In this document: piece after piece, positions 17,393 through 25,710 of the stretch
Layout of the letters: each line of letters starts with the position of its first letter
Numbering within the stretch: position 1 is the stretch's first letter
Source of the DNA: Spirochaeta sp.
GTDB lineage: Bacteria; Spirochaetota; Spirochaetia; DSM-27196; Alkalispirochaetaceae
Length of the DNA: 40,721 nt
Reading direction: 5' to 3'
Assembly: GCA_007130865.1 (NCBI GenBank)
Contig: SLRR01000038.1
Location: 1 to 40,721, forward strand
Made by a program: the position numbers and the translations under genes
Notes under the pieces: model-generated
The model's input: only the letters and a program-made list of their open reading frames with translations
What the model was told of the DNA's origin: nothing
Database searches by the model: none

Positions 17393-20300
17393 CTACGCGG
17401 GCCCTCCTGCGGCCGCCGGTAGAGTCACCACGACGGTCGTGCCCGACGCCGTATCACTGGAAACGTCGATCGTACCGTTCTGGCGGTGTACCAGGTCATT
17501 GCAGAGGGAGAGACCAAAGCCGCTGCCCCGTTCTCCTGCGGTACCGGTTGTCCGGTACCGGCGATCCACAAGGAAGAGCTCTGATATCTTTTCTTCAGGA
17601 ATGCCCACGCCGGTGTCGCTCACCACTACTTCCACGTGGTCTGTGACCCCGACCGAGACGCGGCACTGCACGGTGACCGTTCCGTCGCGAGGTGTGAACT
17701 TGATCGCGTTATTCACCAGGTTCTGCGTTATTACCCGCAGCATATCCAGATCTGCCGTGGCGTAAACATCACCGGAACACTGGAACCGGAGTTCCACGCT
17801 CTTCGCCTGGGCGGCACCCCTGTTTGCTTCCACGACACCGGTCAACACTTCCGAAAGCGAAACCTGCTGCGGTGCATACGCGATCCTTCCGGACTGCACC
17901 CGTGCCCACTCGAGCAGGTTCTCCAGCATCCCCAGAAGACCCTGAGCACTCGAGTGCAGCGTCGAGAAAATTTCCTTCAGTAGTTCCTCGCTGTAATCGG
18001 TAAACTCCGTAACAGCATTACGCGTAACGCTCTCGATTCCCGATATGGGACCACGCAAATCGTGTGCGATAATCGAGAAGAACCGGTCCTTCACCTCGTT
18101 GGCTTCGGTCAAACGCGCCGTTCGCTCCGCTACGGTCTCCTCCAGGAGGCGGTTCACGCGACGGAGTGTGCGTACGCGTAATACATACACCGCCGCGATG
18201 AGTCCCACCACAAGGACGACGATACCCGCCATGAACCAGGGAGTCTGCCAGAACGGAGGGCGGATCAGTATCCGCACCGACGCGTAATCGGGGCTGGGAA
18301 CGCCGCGGGAGTCCGTACCTGCCACCTGGAACTCGTAGGATCCGGGAGGGACGTTGGTGTACGTAGCGGTGTTGCGCGTCCCCGCGTCGATCCAGTCACT
18401 GTCGAACCCCACCAGGCGGTAACGATACTCGTTCCGGGCGGGGACGGAAAAATCGAGCACCGCAAAGGAAAACTCCAGAAAGTTTTCCTCGTGGGTAAGC
18501 TCGAGATCAGCGTCGTGGATGTACTCCAGTGGGAGCGGCAGCGGTTCGTTCACAACCCGGGCCTCGGTGATCACCGTGGGAGCGGGGGCTCCGTCCCGCT
18601 CAGCAAACCGGGGAGCGACGCGCACCACCTCGGAGAACGCCCCGAAGAGGAGTGCTCCGTCCGTGTCCCGGGTGACACCGGTGGAAAACTCCCGCGTGGT
18701 CAGCCCGTCCCGTTCGTCGATGCGGTCCACGCGGCCGCTCGCCGTATGGAGAAGATTCAAGCCGTTGGGCGTCGCCACGTAGAGAAACCCCGGATCCCCC
18801 TCAGCGATCGCCGTGACGGTATTACTGGAGAGCCCCTCCTGGATCGTGTAGTGCCGGAACGTTTCCGTCTCACGATCAAACCGGTTGAGTCCTCCCGAGC
18901 GGGACCCGACCCACAACACGCCGGCGTGATCCTCAACAATGTCCGCCGTGTTGGCCCCGGACAGACCGTCGGTATTCTCCGGATCGTAGGTAAACCTGTC
19001 AAAGTCGTCGGTACCCGGCTGATAACGGTTGAGCCCGCCGTTCGTGGCGATCCAGATCGTACCGTACCCGTCCTCCAGCAGATCGTACACCAGGTTGTCC
19101 GAGAGACTGCGCGAATCACCGGGATCGTTTGAATACCGGTGCAGATCACCGTCCGGGTCGTACCGGAACACGCCGGAGCTGTACGTACCAATCCAGATAC
19201 GGTTGGCCCGATCGCGAATCATGCGGTATACGATCGGATCGGGAATATCCGGGTCCGACACCAGCTCGAACCGCCCCCGTTCACCCCTTTGTGCCGGAGG
19301 ATGAAAGCGGTTGATACCGGCATGGGTCGATATGAGGAACGTTCCCTCCGGTTCCGGCAGCAAGCCGTTCACCGTATCGCTGCTGATCGAATCGGAATCG
19401 TTCTCATCGTGTGCGTACCGTGTGACTTCTCCCGTCTCTCCGTCCACAACGTTAAGGCCGTTGTTCTGAAGCCCTACATAGAGGTCCCCCGTATCGGGAT
19501 CCCGCCAGAGAACGTGAATCTTACCGGAATCAAGCCGCTGTTCCCGGGGAAGATCGGGGTGTATATACCGAAAGAAGTCACGGGTCGGGTCGAACTTGTT
19601 CAAGCCGTTCCCGTTTGTTCCGATCCATATGAGTCCGGAACGGTCCTCGTGCAGCGAGTACACCACGTCGTGGGCAAGGCTGCCGGGCACCTCCGGGTCG
19701 TGCCGGTATTCCGTGATCTCCCCGGTGCCGGGATCAAGAATATAGAGCCCGCCCCCCCAGGTGCCGGCGTATACCAGCCCTCCGGCGGTAACCATCACCG
19801 TGTACACCCGATTGTCCGGCAACGGAAAATGGTCGAACGTCTCCTCCTCCGGGTCAAACCTGGACAAGCCGCCGTCCCACGTCCCCAGCCAGAGGTACCC
19901 CGCGTCGTCCTCGGTGATCGTCATGACGTAGGGCGAAACGAGACCGTCCGGGCCGGCGTCCCAGGTACTGAAGCGCGTCCGCCCGTTCTCATCTTCCGTC
20001 AACAGGGAGAGCCCACCCAGGCTGCCCACCCACATCCGGTCCCGGGAATCCCGAAAGAGAGATCTCACCGTATCATGACGCAGCGCCGAGGGATCCTCGG
20101 GATCGGCCATGAAGCGGGTGAACCGTTTTTCATCCACGTCGTCGAGACGGTTCAAGCCGTCCAATGTGGCTACCCAGAGCGTCCCCCCGGCGTCGTGAGT
20201 GATAGACGTTACTACGTTGTTGCTCAACGTCGTGGGGTCCTCCGGAACGTGGGTAAACGCGGAAAACTCCTCCGAGAGTATATCCTTGCGGTTGAGTCCG

Positions 20301-20653
20301 CCGTAGGTTCCGACCCACATCACGTTATCCGGTGCCAGATACGCAGTCTGAACCAACTGGTTGGAAAGGCTGTTGGAATTGAACGGCTCCGCGGTGTAGA
20401 GCTTCATGCCGTACCCATCGTATCGCTGCAACCCGGCCTGCGTGCCGAACCAGAGAAACCCGGCGTCATCCTGGACGATTGAAGACACGGAGGAGTTTAC
20501 GAGGCCGGCAACGAACGTAAGCTGTTCAAACTCGACCGGCTTTCCATGCGGTTCCTCGCGCGATCCGCTACCGTCCTGCGCAATTACTCCGCCGCGGGAG
20601 GTGAAAACAACTATAATAACGAGGAGAAACAGGAGCCGAGATCTACAGTGCAT
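17393..20653 (-). CDS. Periplasmic two-component-propeller sensor histidine kinase
   Basis: A 1086-residue membrane sensor. After a signal peptide (LLFLLVIIVVFTSRGGVIA) come a dozen or more Reg_prop repeats of the type GxLWVGTxxGLNRxD, forming a large periplasmic beta-propeller (about 40-690). A Y_Y_Y domain follows (about 730-800, LVGFDSDWIDAGTRNTATYTNVPPG), then a membrane segment (FMAGIVVLVVGLIAAVYVL). The cytosolic part has HisKA with the phospho-acceptor in FFSIIAHDLRGPISGIE, and HATPase motifs NLVNNAIKFTPRDG, VSDTGVGIPEE and GSGFGLSLCNDLV. It has no receiver or AraC output domain, unlike many Bacteroidota relatives. No response regulator gene is adjacent. The M23 peptidase gene follows by 6 bases, so cell-wall remodelling may be part of the response; that is inferred. 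Confidence 0.94.
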   Translation of the reverse strand: MHCRSRLLFLLVIIVVFTSRGGVIAQDGSGSREEPHGKPVEFEQLTFVAGLVNSSVSSIVQDDAGFLWFGTQAGLQRYDGYGMKLYTAEPFNSNSLSNQLVQTAYLAPDNVMWVGTYGGLNRKDILSEEFSAFTHVPEDPTTLSNNVVTSITHDAGGTLWVATLDGLNRLDDVDEKRFTRFMADPEDPSALRHDTVRSLFRDSRDRMWVGSLGGLSLLTEDENGRTRFSTWDAGPDGLVSPYVMTITEDDAGYLWLGTWDGGLSRFDPEEETFDHFPLPDNRVYTVMVTAGGLVYAGTWGGGLYILDPGTGEITEYRHDPEVPGSLAHDVVYSLHEDRSGLIWIGTNGNGLNKFDPTRDFFRYIHPDLPREQRLDSGKIHVLWRDPDTGDLYVGLQNNGLNVVDGETGEVTRYAHDENDSDSISSDTVNGLLPEPEGTFLISTHAGINRFHPPAQRGERGRFELVSDPDIPDPIVYRMIRDRANRIWIGTYSSGVFRYDPDGDLHRYSNDPGDSRSLSDNLVYDLLEDGYGTIWIATNGGLNRYQPGTDDFDRFTYDPENTDGLSGANTADIVEDHAGVLWVGSRSGGLNRFDRETETFRHYTIQEGLSSNTVTAIAEGDPGFLYVATPNGLNLLHTASGRVDRIDERDGLTTREFSTGVTRDTDGALLFGAFSEVVRVAPRFAERDGAPAPTVITEARVVNEPLPLPLEYIHDADLELTHEENFLEFSFAVLDFSVPARNEYRYRLVGFDSDWIDAGTRNTATYTNVPPGSYEFQVAGTDSRGVPSPDYASVRILIRPPFWQTPWFMAGIVVLVVGLIAAVYVLRVRTLRRVNRLLEETVAERTARLTEANEVKDRFFSIIAHDLRGPISGIESVTRNAVTEFTDYSEELLKEIFSTLHSSAQGLLGMLENLLEWARVQSGRIAYAPQQVSLSEVLTGVVEANRGAAQAKSVELRFQCSGDVYATADLDMLRVITQNLVNNAIKFTPRDGTVTVQCRVSVGVTDHVEVVVSDTGVGIPEEKISELFLVDRRYRTTGTAGERGSGFGLSLCNDLVHRQNGTIDVSSDTASGTTVVVTLPAAAGGPA

Positions 20654-20655
20654 AC

Positions 20656-20673
20656 CGGTTTAAGAATAAACCG
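20656..20673. promoter_or_regulatory. Inverted repeat directly before the histidine-kinase start
   Basis: CGGTTTA (20656-20662) and TAAACCG (20667-20673) pair perfectly around a 4-base loop. The repeat sits 3-20 bases before the kinase ATG, where a ribosome site would be; none is visible. It could be an operator or an RNA hairpin that limits translation. Confidence 0.45.
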
Positions 20674-20720
20674 TTTCGGCGCGGTATGAACAGTAGAACC
20701 AGGTTTCGGCAATTCCTGGT

Positions 20721-20749
20721 TTGACAGCAGTAGAGGTCGATCCTATACT
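20721..20749 (+). promoter_or_regulatory. Near-consensus sigma-70 promoter for ilvE
   Basis: TTGACA at 20721-20726 (perfect) and TATACT at 20744-20749 are separated by 17 bases. The ilvE start is about 30 bases further on, giving a short leader. Confidence 0.82.
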
Positions 20750-20779
20750 CGATGGTATACCTGAATCACGGAGAAACCT

Positions 20780-21685
20780 ATGCATAATTTTCTGCCCTAC
20801 GCGTTCTTTAAAAACCAGTTTGTGAAATTCGAGGATGCAACCGTGTCGGTTGCAACCCACGCACTCCACTATGGGACAGCCGCGTTCGGAGGCATGCGCG
20901 GTATTCCTGACCCGGCAAATCCCGACAAGATCCTGCTTTTCCGGCCGGACCGCCACGCCAAACGTCTCAGCAACAGCGCGCGGTTCCTGAACCACGACCT
21001 TCCGGCGGAGTTCATCGAGGATACGATCATCAAGTTCGTGGAGAAGAACCGTCCCAGGACGTCGTTCTACATCCGGCCGCTGGTATACACCGCGGACCTG
21101 GGTATCTCACCGCGCCTCCACAACGTGGAGAAGGATTTCCTGATCTACGGGTTGGAGCTAGGTGATTACCTCTCGCCGGAAGGCGTGTCCTGCCGTTTCA
21201 GCTCCTGGAATCGCCAGGAAGACCGCAGTCTACCCCTGCGCGGTAAGATCAGCGGTGCCTACATCACCTCTTCTCTGGCTAAGACGGAGGCCGTGGAGAG
21301 CGGCTTTGAGGAAGCGATCCTCCTGAACGCTCAAGGCAAAGTGTGCGAGGCATCGGCGATGAACATCTTCATCGTCCGGGACGGCGTGATCTATACACCG
21401 GGCCTGGACCAGGACATCCTGGAGGGAATCGTGCGGGACTCGGTGATAACGCTCGCTCGCGATATGGGGTACAGCGTGGTGGAACGACAGCTCGACAAGA
21501 CGGAACTCATCATCGCCGACGAGGTATTCCTCACGGGGACCGCGGCAAGAATCACACCGATGAAGCGCCTCGAAAACCAGGAGCTCTCCAAAGATCGTCC
21601 CGTGACCGAGACACTACGGGAGAAACTGACGGCGATCACCGAAAACCGCGACCCCGACTACAAGGAGTGGGTCCGGGAGGTCTGA
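20780..21685 (+). CDS. ilvE: Branched-chain amino acid aminotransferase
   Basis: A 301-residue class-IV PLP transaminase, the last step in valine, leucine and isoleucine synthesis and the first in their breakdown. Family features are HALHYGTAAFGGMRG near the N-terminus, the PLP lysine Lys156 in RGKISGAYITSSLAKTEA, GKVCEASAMNIFIVRDG, and the phosphate-binding GTAARITPMKRL near the end. GGAG lies 6 bases before the ATG, and a near-consensus promoter precedes it. D-amino-acid transaminase or aminodeoxychorismate lyase share this fold, but the GTAAFGGMRG loop and overall length favour IlvE. It stands alone on the plus strand and ends at a strong hairpin shared with otsAB. Confidence 0.93.
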   Translation: MHNFLPYAFFKNQFVKFEDATVSVATHALHYGTAAFGGMRGIPDPANPDKILLFRPDRHAKRLSNSARFLNHDLPAEFIEDTIIKFVEKNRPRTSFYIRPLVYTADLGISPRLHNVEKDFLIYGLELGDYLSPEGVSCRFSSWNRQEDRSLPLRGKISGAYITSSLAKTEAVESGFEEAILLNAQGKVCEASAMNIFIVRDGVIYTPGLDQDILEGIVRDSVITLARDMGYSVVERQLDKTELIIADEVFLTGTAARITPMKRLENQELSKDRPVTETLREKLTAITENRDPDYKEWVREV

Positions 21686-21715
21686 CCGCGCCAGGATCAC
21701 ACGTTGCGATCAACA

Positions 21716-21753
21716 GGATCGGTGCGCCGGTGGCGACACCGGCGCGCCGATCC
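21716..21753. terminator. Long hairpin between convergent ilvE and otsAB
   Basis: A 17-pair stem (21716-21732 with 21737-21753; one G-T pair) closes a GCGA loop of the GNRA type. It lies 31 bases after the ilvE stop and 3 bases after the otsAB stop. There is no T-run on either side, so it is not a classic intrinsic terminator. It may stop transcription with a factor or protect both 3' ends. Confidence 0.6.
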
Positions 21754-21756
21754 CCT

Positions 21757-23961
21757 TCAACTCCGGGAACGAGCTCTTACCAGATCTGTGAGCAGCTCGT
21801 GAACGTGTTCGATTGTGTCGATCGAGTACTGCGCGTCGGTGGTACCCGTACCGACCTTGATCGAGATCGACCGTTCTTCCGGCAATGCCTGGAACATGTG
21901 TTCGTCCGTGACGTCGTCACCGATCGCGATTACCAGGTCCCAGTCCTGTTGTTCGAAGTAATGCAGAACGATGCGCCCCTTGTGGATATTGGCGGGTTTT
22001 ATCTCCAGGACACGGTTGCCGTCGAGAACGGACAACTCCAGGTTGCCCGTCAGCGTGATCAATGCGTCCCGCAACTCCGAGAGGCGCACGTTTGCCAGTT
22101 CCGGTTCCGCGTTACGGTAGTGCCACGCCAGGGAGAAGTCCTTCTCTTCCAGGGCTGACCCGGGCGTGCGGTCCACCGTACGCTGTATGATCGGGCGGAT
22201 CATCTCCTTCCAGTCATGGTTGGGCACCGGCGCGGCGTGCCATTCCCGCCCGGGCTCGCGGATCCACGCGCCGTGTCCGGCGCCGAGCGCCAGGGAATCA
22301 TCGGGAAACCACTCTTGCAAGTTCGCCCGGTCCCGACCGCTGGCGATTACAAGATGAACACCGGGCAGTCCGTTCAGGTCCCGGACGATCGAGTGCAGGT
22401 TATCGTCGGGACGGGCTTTGTCCGGATGCGAGCGGAAACGCATGAGCGTCCCGTCATAATCCAGCAGCAGCAGTATCGTTTTTGCGTCGCGCCACCGCTT
22501 CAGGATCGCCTTGATGCCCGCGTCATCCAGCGGACGCGCCCGGTGCAGCGCTTGCACCTCCCGGACCGCTTGAAGTTTCTCCAGGAAATCCCGCGCCCAG
22601 TACTGCACGGTGAACCGCTTCAACCGCCGACGGATCGCAGCCATGTTCCGCTGCTGTTCGTCCCGGGGCAACTCGAGAGCATCCTTGATTGCGTCGGCGA
22701 TACCATCGAGATCGCTGGGATTGACGAGAATCGCTTCGCTCAGCTCCCGCGCCGCGCCGGCGGTCTCGCTCAGGACGAGCACACCCTGCTCGTCCGACCG
22801 TGCCACCAGGTACTCCTTGGCGATCAGGTTCATCCCGTCGCGCAGAGGCGTTACCAGGAGCATATCCGCCCGACGGTAGATCGCGCTCAGCTCCTCAAAG
22901 GATGCGGTCTGGTACTGATAATGGATCGGCGTCCAGTCCAGGGTGCTGTACCGGCCGTTGATGTCGCTCACAAGCTCGTCCACTTCACGCTTCAGATCCA
23001 TGTAGCGTGGTACGGACTCTCGAGAAGGCGAAACGATGATCAGGAGCGTTACGTTGCCGATATACCCGGAATGTCGCTCCAGGAGCCGGCGGAAAGAGCG
23101 GATCCGTGTGGGGATTCCCTTGCTGTAATCCAGTCGATCCACGGAAAGGATCAGCTTCTGACCGGCGTACTCCTGGTCCAAAGTCGCCTTCACTTCCTTG
23201 ACCTTCGGCAGGTCGCCGGCGCTTTCAAACCGGTCCCAGTCGATACCCATAGGGAAGACGTCTACCTTTACGGCGCGCGTCTCCGTCTTGATCACGCCCA
23301 TGGCGTGGTCGAAACCGAGCAGCCGCCGGACGCTGGACAGGAAATGACGAGCGTAGTCGTATGTATGAAACCCCACAAGGTCGGCGCCGAGCAGTCCCTC
23401 AAGCACGGCCTCTCGGGCGGGGAGCAGCCGGAACACCTCGTAGGAAGGAAACGGAATATGGAGAAAGAATCCCACCTCCGCTCTTGGGAAGCGTCGCTTG
23501 ATCAGCCCGGGCAGCAGCAGCAGCTGGTAATCGTGGACCCAGACGATCGCGTCGTCCTCGACCACCTGCTCCAATACCTCGAAGAAGCGCTGGTTTATCG
23601 CGCGATACGCCTCCCAGGTCTCGTTTCGATGCTCCGTAAACGTCGGGAAGTAGTGGAAGAGGGGCCAGATCGTATCATTACAGTAACCGGAATAGTAGAG
23701 CTCGAGCTCGTCCCGGGAGATCGGAACAGTTACCGCCGAGTGTTGGTCCCGAAGCGTACTGCTGATCTCTTTCCGTTCAGCCTGTGTCAGGTCGTCGTCG
23801 GCGAGCCCGCTCCAACCAACCCACAAAGGAGGTCGGTCTCCGGTTGAAACGGAGCTTAACCCCGTAGCAAGCCCTCCCACGCTCGGGACGTAGGAAAACC
23901 CCTCGGGCGTGCGTTGGACACTGACCGCCAATCGATTGGACACGAACACTGTTTGTTTCAT
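21757..23961 (-). CDS. otsA-otsB: OtsA-OtsB fusion: trehalose-6-phosphate synthase and phosphatase
   Basis: A 734-residue bifunctional enzyme. The GT20 synthase domain (about 1-480) has SVGGLATGL, WVHDYQLLLLPGLIKRR, FFLHIPFPSYEVFRLLP, GFHTYDYARHF and DRLDYSKGIPTRI. It joins glucose-6-phosphate to a nucleotide-glucose. The C-terminal HAD phosphatase (about 495-734) has LLLDYDGTLMRF, a VIASGRDR motif and IAIGDDVTDEHMFQALP. The product is trehalose, a compatible solute and the substrate of the nearby TreS-Mak. No ribosome site is visible. A possible promoter places transcription start within a few bases of the ATG, so the message may be leaderless. It is the last gene in the minus-strand run, separated from the UPF0173 gene by about 150 bases. 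Confidence 0.97.
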   Translation of the reverse strand: MKQTVFVSNRLAVSVQRTPEGFSYVPSVGGLATGLSSVSTGDRPPLWVGWSGLADDDLTQAERKEISSTLRDQHSAVTVPISRDELELYYSGYCNDTIWPLFHYFPTFTEHRNETWEAYRAINQRFFEVLEQVVEDDAIVWVHDYQLLLLPGLIKRRFPRAEVGFFLHIPFPSYEVFRLLPAREAVLEGLLGADLVGFHTYDYARHFLSSVRRLLGFDHAMGVIKTETRAVKVDVFPMGIDWDRFESAGDLPKVKEVKATLDQEYAGQKLILSVDRLDYSKGIPTRIRSFRRLLERHSGYIGNVTLLIIVSPSRESVPRYMDLKREVDELVSDINGRYSTLDWTPIHYQYQTASFEELSAIYRRADMLLVTPLRDGMNLIAKEYLVARSDEQGVLVLSETAGAARELSEAILVNPSDLDGIADAIKDALELPRDEQQRNMAAIRRRLKRFTVQYWARDFLEKLQAVREVQALHRARPLDDAGIKAILKRWRDAKTILLLLDYDGTLMRFRSHPDKARPDDNLHSIVRDLNGLPGVHLVIASGRDRANLQEWFPDDSLALGAGHGAWIREPGREWHAAPVPNHDWKEMIRPIIQRTVDRTPGSALEEKDFSLAWHYRNAEPELANVRLSELRDALITLTGNLELSVLDGNRVLEIKPANIHKGRIVLHYFEQQDWDLVIAIGDDVTDEHMFQALPEERSISIKVGTGTTDAQYSIDTIEHVHELLTDLVRARSRS

Positions 23962-23971
23962 AGTATTCTAA

Positions 23972-24000
23972 ATAATAACAGATCGTCGTGTCCGTGAAAA
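23972..24000 (-). promoter_or_regulatory. Possible otsAB promoter giving a leaderless message
   Basis: On the minus strand TTTTCA (24000-23995) and TATTAT (23977-23972) are 17 bases apart. The -10 box ends only 10 bases before the otsAB ATG, where no ribosome site is present. Confidence 0.45.
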
Positions 24001-24111
24001 GCGCGCAGAACCGCGGTAAATCGTTATCGTGAACATAGTGTATCTTTTACACCTCTACAGGTTATTCCGGCGCGACGTTCCGACGCACCTCTCCGCACGA
24101 TCCCTCGATCG

Positions 24112-24783
24112 TCAGGATACGATCCAACTATCGCCCGGTTTCAGCTCCCGCACATCCACCCCCTGGGGCGTAAACTTCTCCGCGCTTTGCACCAGCGGCG
24201 GAAACGTGCCGTAATGGATCGGTATCGCTGTCCGTGGTTTTATCATCTCAGCGGCCCGTGTCGCCAGTTCCGGACCCATGGTATAGCGGTCACCGATCGG
24301 GAGAGCCGCCACAGAAGGTTTGTAGATCTCTCCGATCAGGGTCATATCGGAGAACAGGCCGGTATCTCCCGCGTGATAGAATACTTCCCCGCCGAGGCTG
24401 ATTACGAGACCACAGGGCATCCCCATGTATCGCCCCTGAAAAGAGGATGAATGGAACGCTTGCGTAAATGCGATCCAACCGAAAGGTAGTTCGATCTTTC
24501 CCCCGGGATTCCCCGGCTCCGTCGATTTGACGCCCTGCTCGGCGACAAAATTCGCGATCTCAAACGCACCGATCACCGTCGCGTCGTTAGCCTGCGCCAG
24601 CGCAACGGTATCTCCCATGTGATCCGCGTGACCATGGGTGAGCGCGATGTGAGTGCATGTGATCTCTTCCGGCTTGTGCACCGCCCGAGGGTTGCCCGTA
24701 AGAAACGGATCGATCGCCACGGTCCACGTACCATCGCTGAGAAGGAACCCGCTGTGTCCCAGAAACGTTATGGTCATACTCAT
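24112..24783 (-). CDS. UPF0173 metal-dependent hydrolase (MBL fold)
   Basis: A 223-residue metallo-beta-lactamase-fold protein of the UPF0173/YtkL group. It opens MTITFLGHSGFLL and has the metal-binding HGHADH (50-55), a further Asp in FYHAGDTGLFSDM, and a late His in IPIHYGTFP. Family members are widespread but their substrate is unclear. GGAGGT lies 6 bases before the ATG at 24783, a strong site. The gene overlaps the EamA stop by 4 bases (ATGA), so the two are coupled. It is followed by about 150 bases with the otsAB promoter region and no gene. Confidence 0.93.
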   Translation of the reverse strand: MSMTITFLGHSGFLLSDGTWTVAIDPFLTGNPRAVHKPEEITCTHIALTHGHADHMGDTVALAQANDATVIGAFEIANFVAEQGVKSTEPGNPGGKIELPFGWIAFTQAFHSSSFQGRYMGMPCGLVISLGGEVFYHAGDTGLFSDMTLIGEIYKPSVAALPIGDRYTMGPELATRAAEMIKPRTAIPIHYGTFPPLVQSAEKFTPQGVDVRELKPGDSWIVS

Positions 24784-25688
24784 CGCTTTACCTCCATCGT
24801 TCCATGGTACAGCACGAACGCCAGGGAACCAAGTATAATTACTGCGCCCAGGACGGTAACGGGACCGGGAATTTCCTGAAAGAGAACCGCCGCCATGAGC
24901 GACGCGAACACAGGCTCAAGCAGAACCGCCAGGGACACCTCGGTAGCAGGGATAAAGCGGAGCGCCCAGTTGAACAGACCGTGTCCCAGGATCGTACAGA
25001 AAAAAGCTAACGCCGCAAGGAGCAGGTACTCCCTCAACGGAAACGGTCCGATACTCTGTCCGAGCACCAGAGCGAACGGAAAGAGCACCGCCGCCGCCGT
25101 CCCGTAGACCAGCGTGTTGTACGCCGACGCAGACGTCTCGCGGCGCGCCCACCGGCCTATCACCATGTACGCCGCCACCGCAAGAGCACCGAGAAAAGCC
25201 AGGACGTTTCCGGTCACGGTGGGCGTGATGCCGGAGATCGTCGATCCCATCGATAAGAGAACCGCACCTCCCACCGCTCCCACGGACCCGAGGAGCGCCC
25301 GGGAGGAGACCGGTTCCTTCAGGAACGCCGCGGACGCGAGAATCACGATCATGGGATGCAAAGTGACAAGTACCGTTGAATGGACGACGCTCGTCAGCGA
25401 GAGCGAGGTTATCCAGGTGGCAAAATGAGCGGCGAGAAAGAGACCGCTCAAAACGATCAGAGAAACCTGCCGGGACAGTAGTCGGGACCGCAACATCGGT
25501 GCGGCTGCCGATCCCTGCGTCGGATTCGAGTGAAAAAGTCTCCCCCGGCGCCGGTGGAATACCGCCAGGACCGGTACCATCATCCCCGTGGCCAGCGCCA
25601 TGCGCCATGCCGCGATCGCCAGGGCGGGAGCAGTGCTGAGGCGGATGATAATCGCCGAGAATGATACAAAGAAGACCGCGCTTACCAC
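24780..25688 (-). CDS. EamA/DMT-family membrane transporter
   Basis: A ten-segment drug/metabolite transporter of about 300 residues with two EamA repeats. The first begins VSAVFFVSFSAIIIRL. The second covers GNVLAFLGALAVAAYMVIGRWARRETS to the C-terminal LEPVFASLMAAVLFQEIPGPVTVLGAVIILGSLAFV, whose EPV and PxxxQ-like region is typical. The substrate cannot be told from sequence. The start is unsure: GTG at 25688 begins just at the first membrane segment; a TTG at 25781 would add 31 residues that overlap the GGDEF gene and look non-coding. The stop overlaps the UPF0173 start by 4 bases. Confidence 0.88.
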   Translation of the reverse strand: MVSAVFFVSFSAIIIRLSTAPALAIAAWRMALATGMMVPVLAVFHRRRGRLFHSNPTQGSAAAPMLRSRLLSRQVSLIVLSGLFLAAHFATWITSLSLTSVVHSTVLVTLHPMIVILASAAFLKEPVSSRALLGSVGAVGGAVLLSMGSTISGITPTVTGNVLAFLGALAVAAYMVIGRWARRETSASAYNTLVYGTAAAVLFPFALVLGQSIGPFPLREYLLLAALAFFCTILGHGLFNWALRFIPATEVSLAVLLEPVFASLMAAVLFQEIPGPVTVLGAVIILGSLAFVLYHGTMEVKR

Positions 25689-25710
25689 GACTACCCGGGC
25701 GCGGCGTGTC

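Noticed and set aside
19139-20482. Plus-strand open frame of 447 codons opposite the histidine kinase
   Set aside because: The repetitive propeller codons create a repetitive shadow; no start site or domain supports it.
20780-21685. ilvE as D-amino-acid transaminase or aminodeoxychorismate lyase
   Set aside because: The N-terminal HYGTAAFGGMRG loop and length of about 300 fit branched-chain aminotransferase better.
22216-23847. Plus-strand open frame of 543 codons opposite otsAB
   Set aside because: Shadow of the GT20 and HAD coding frame; no ribosome site and no recognisable domain.
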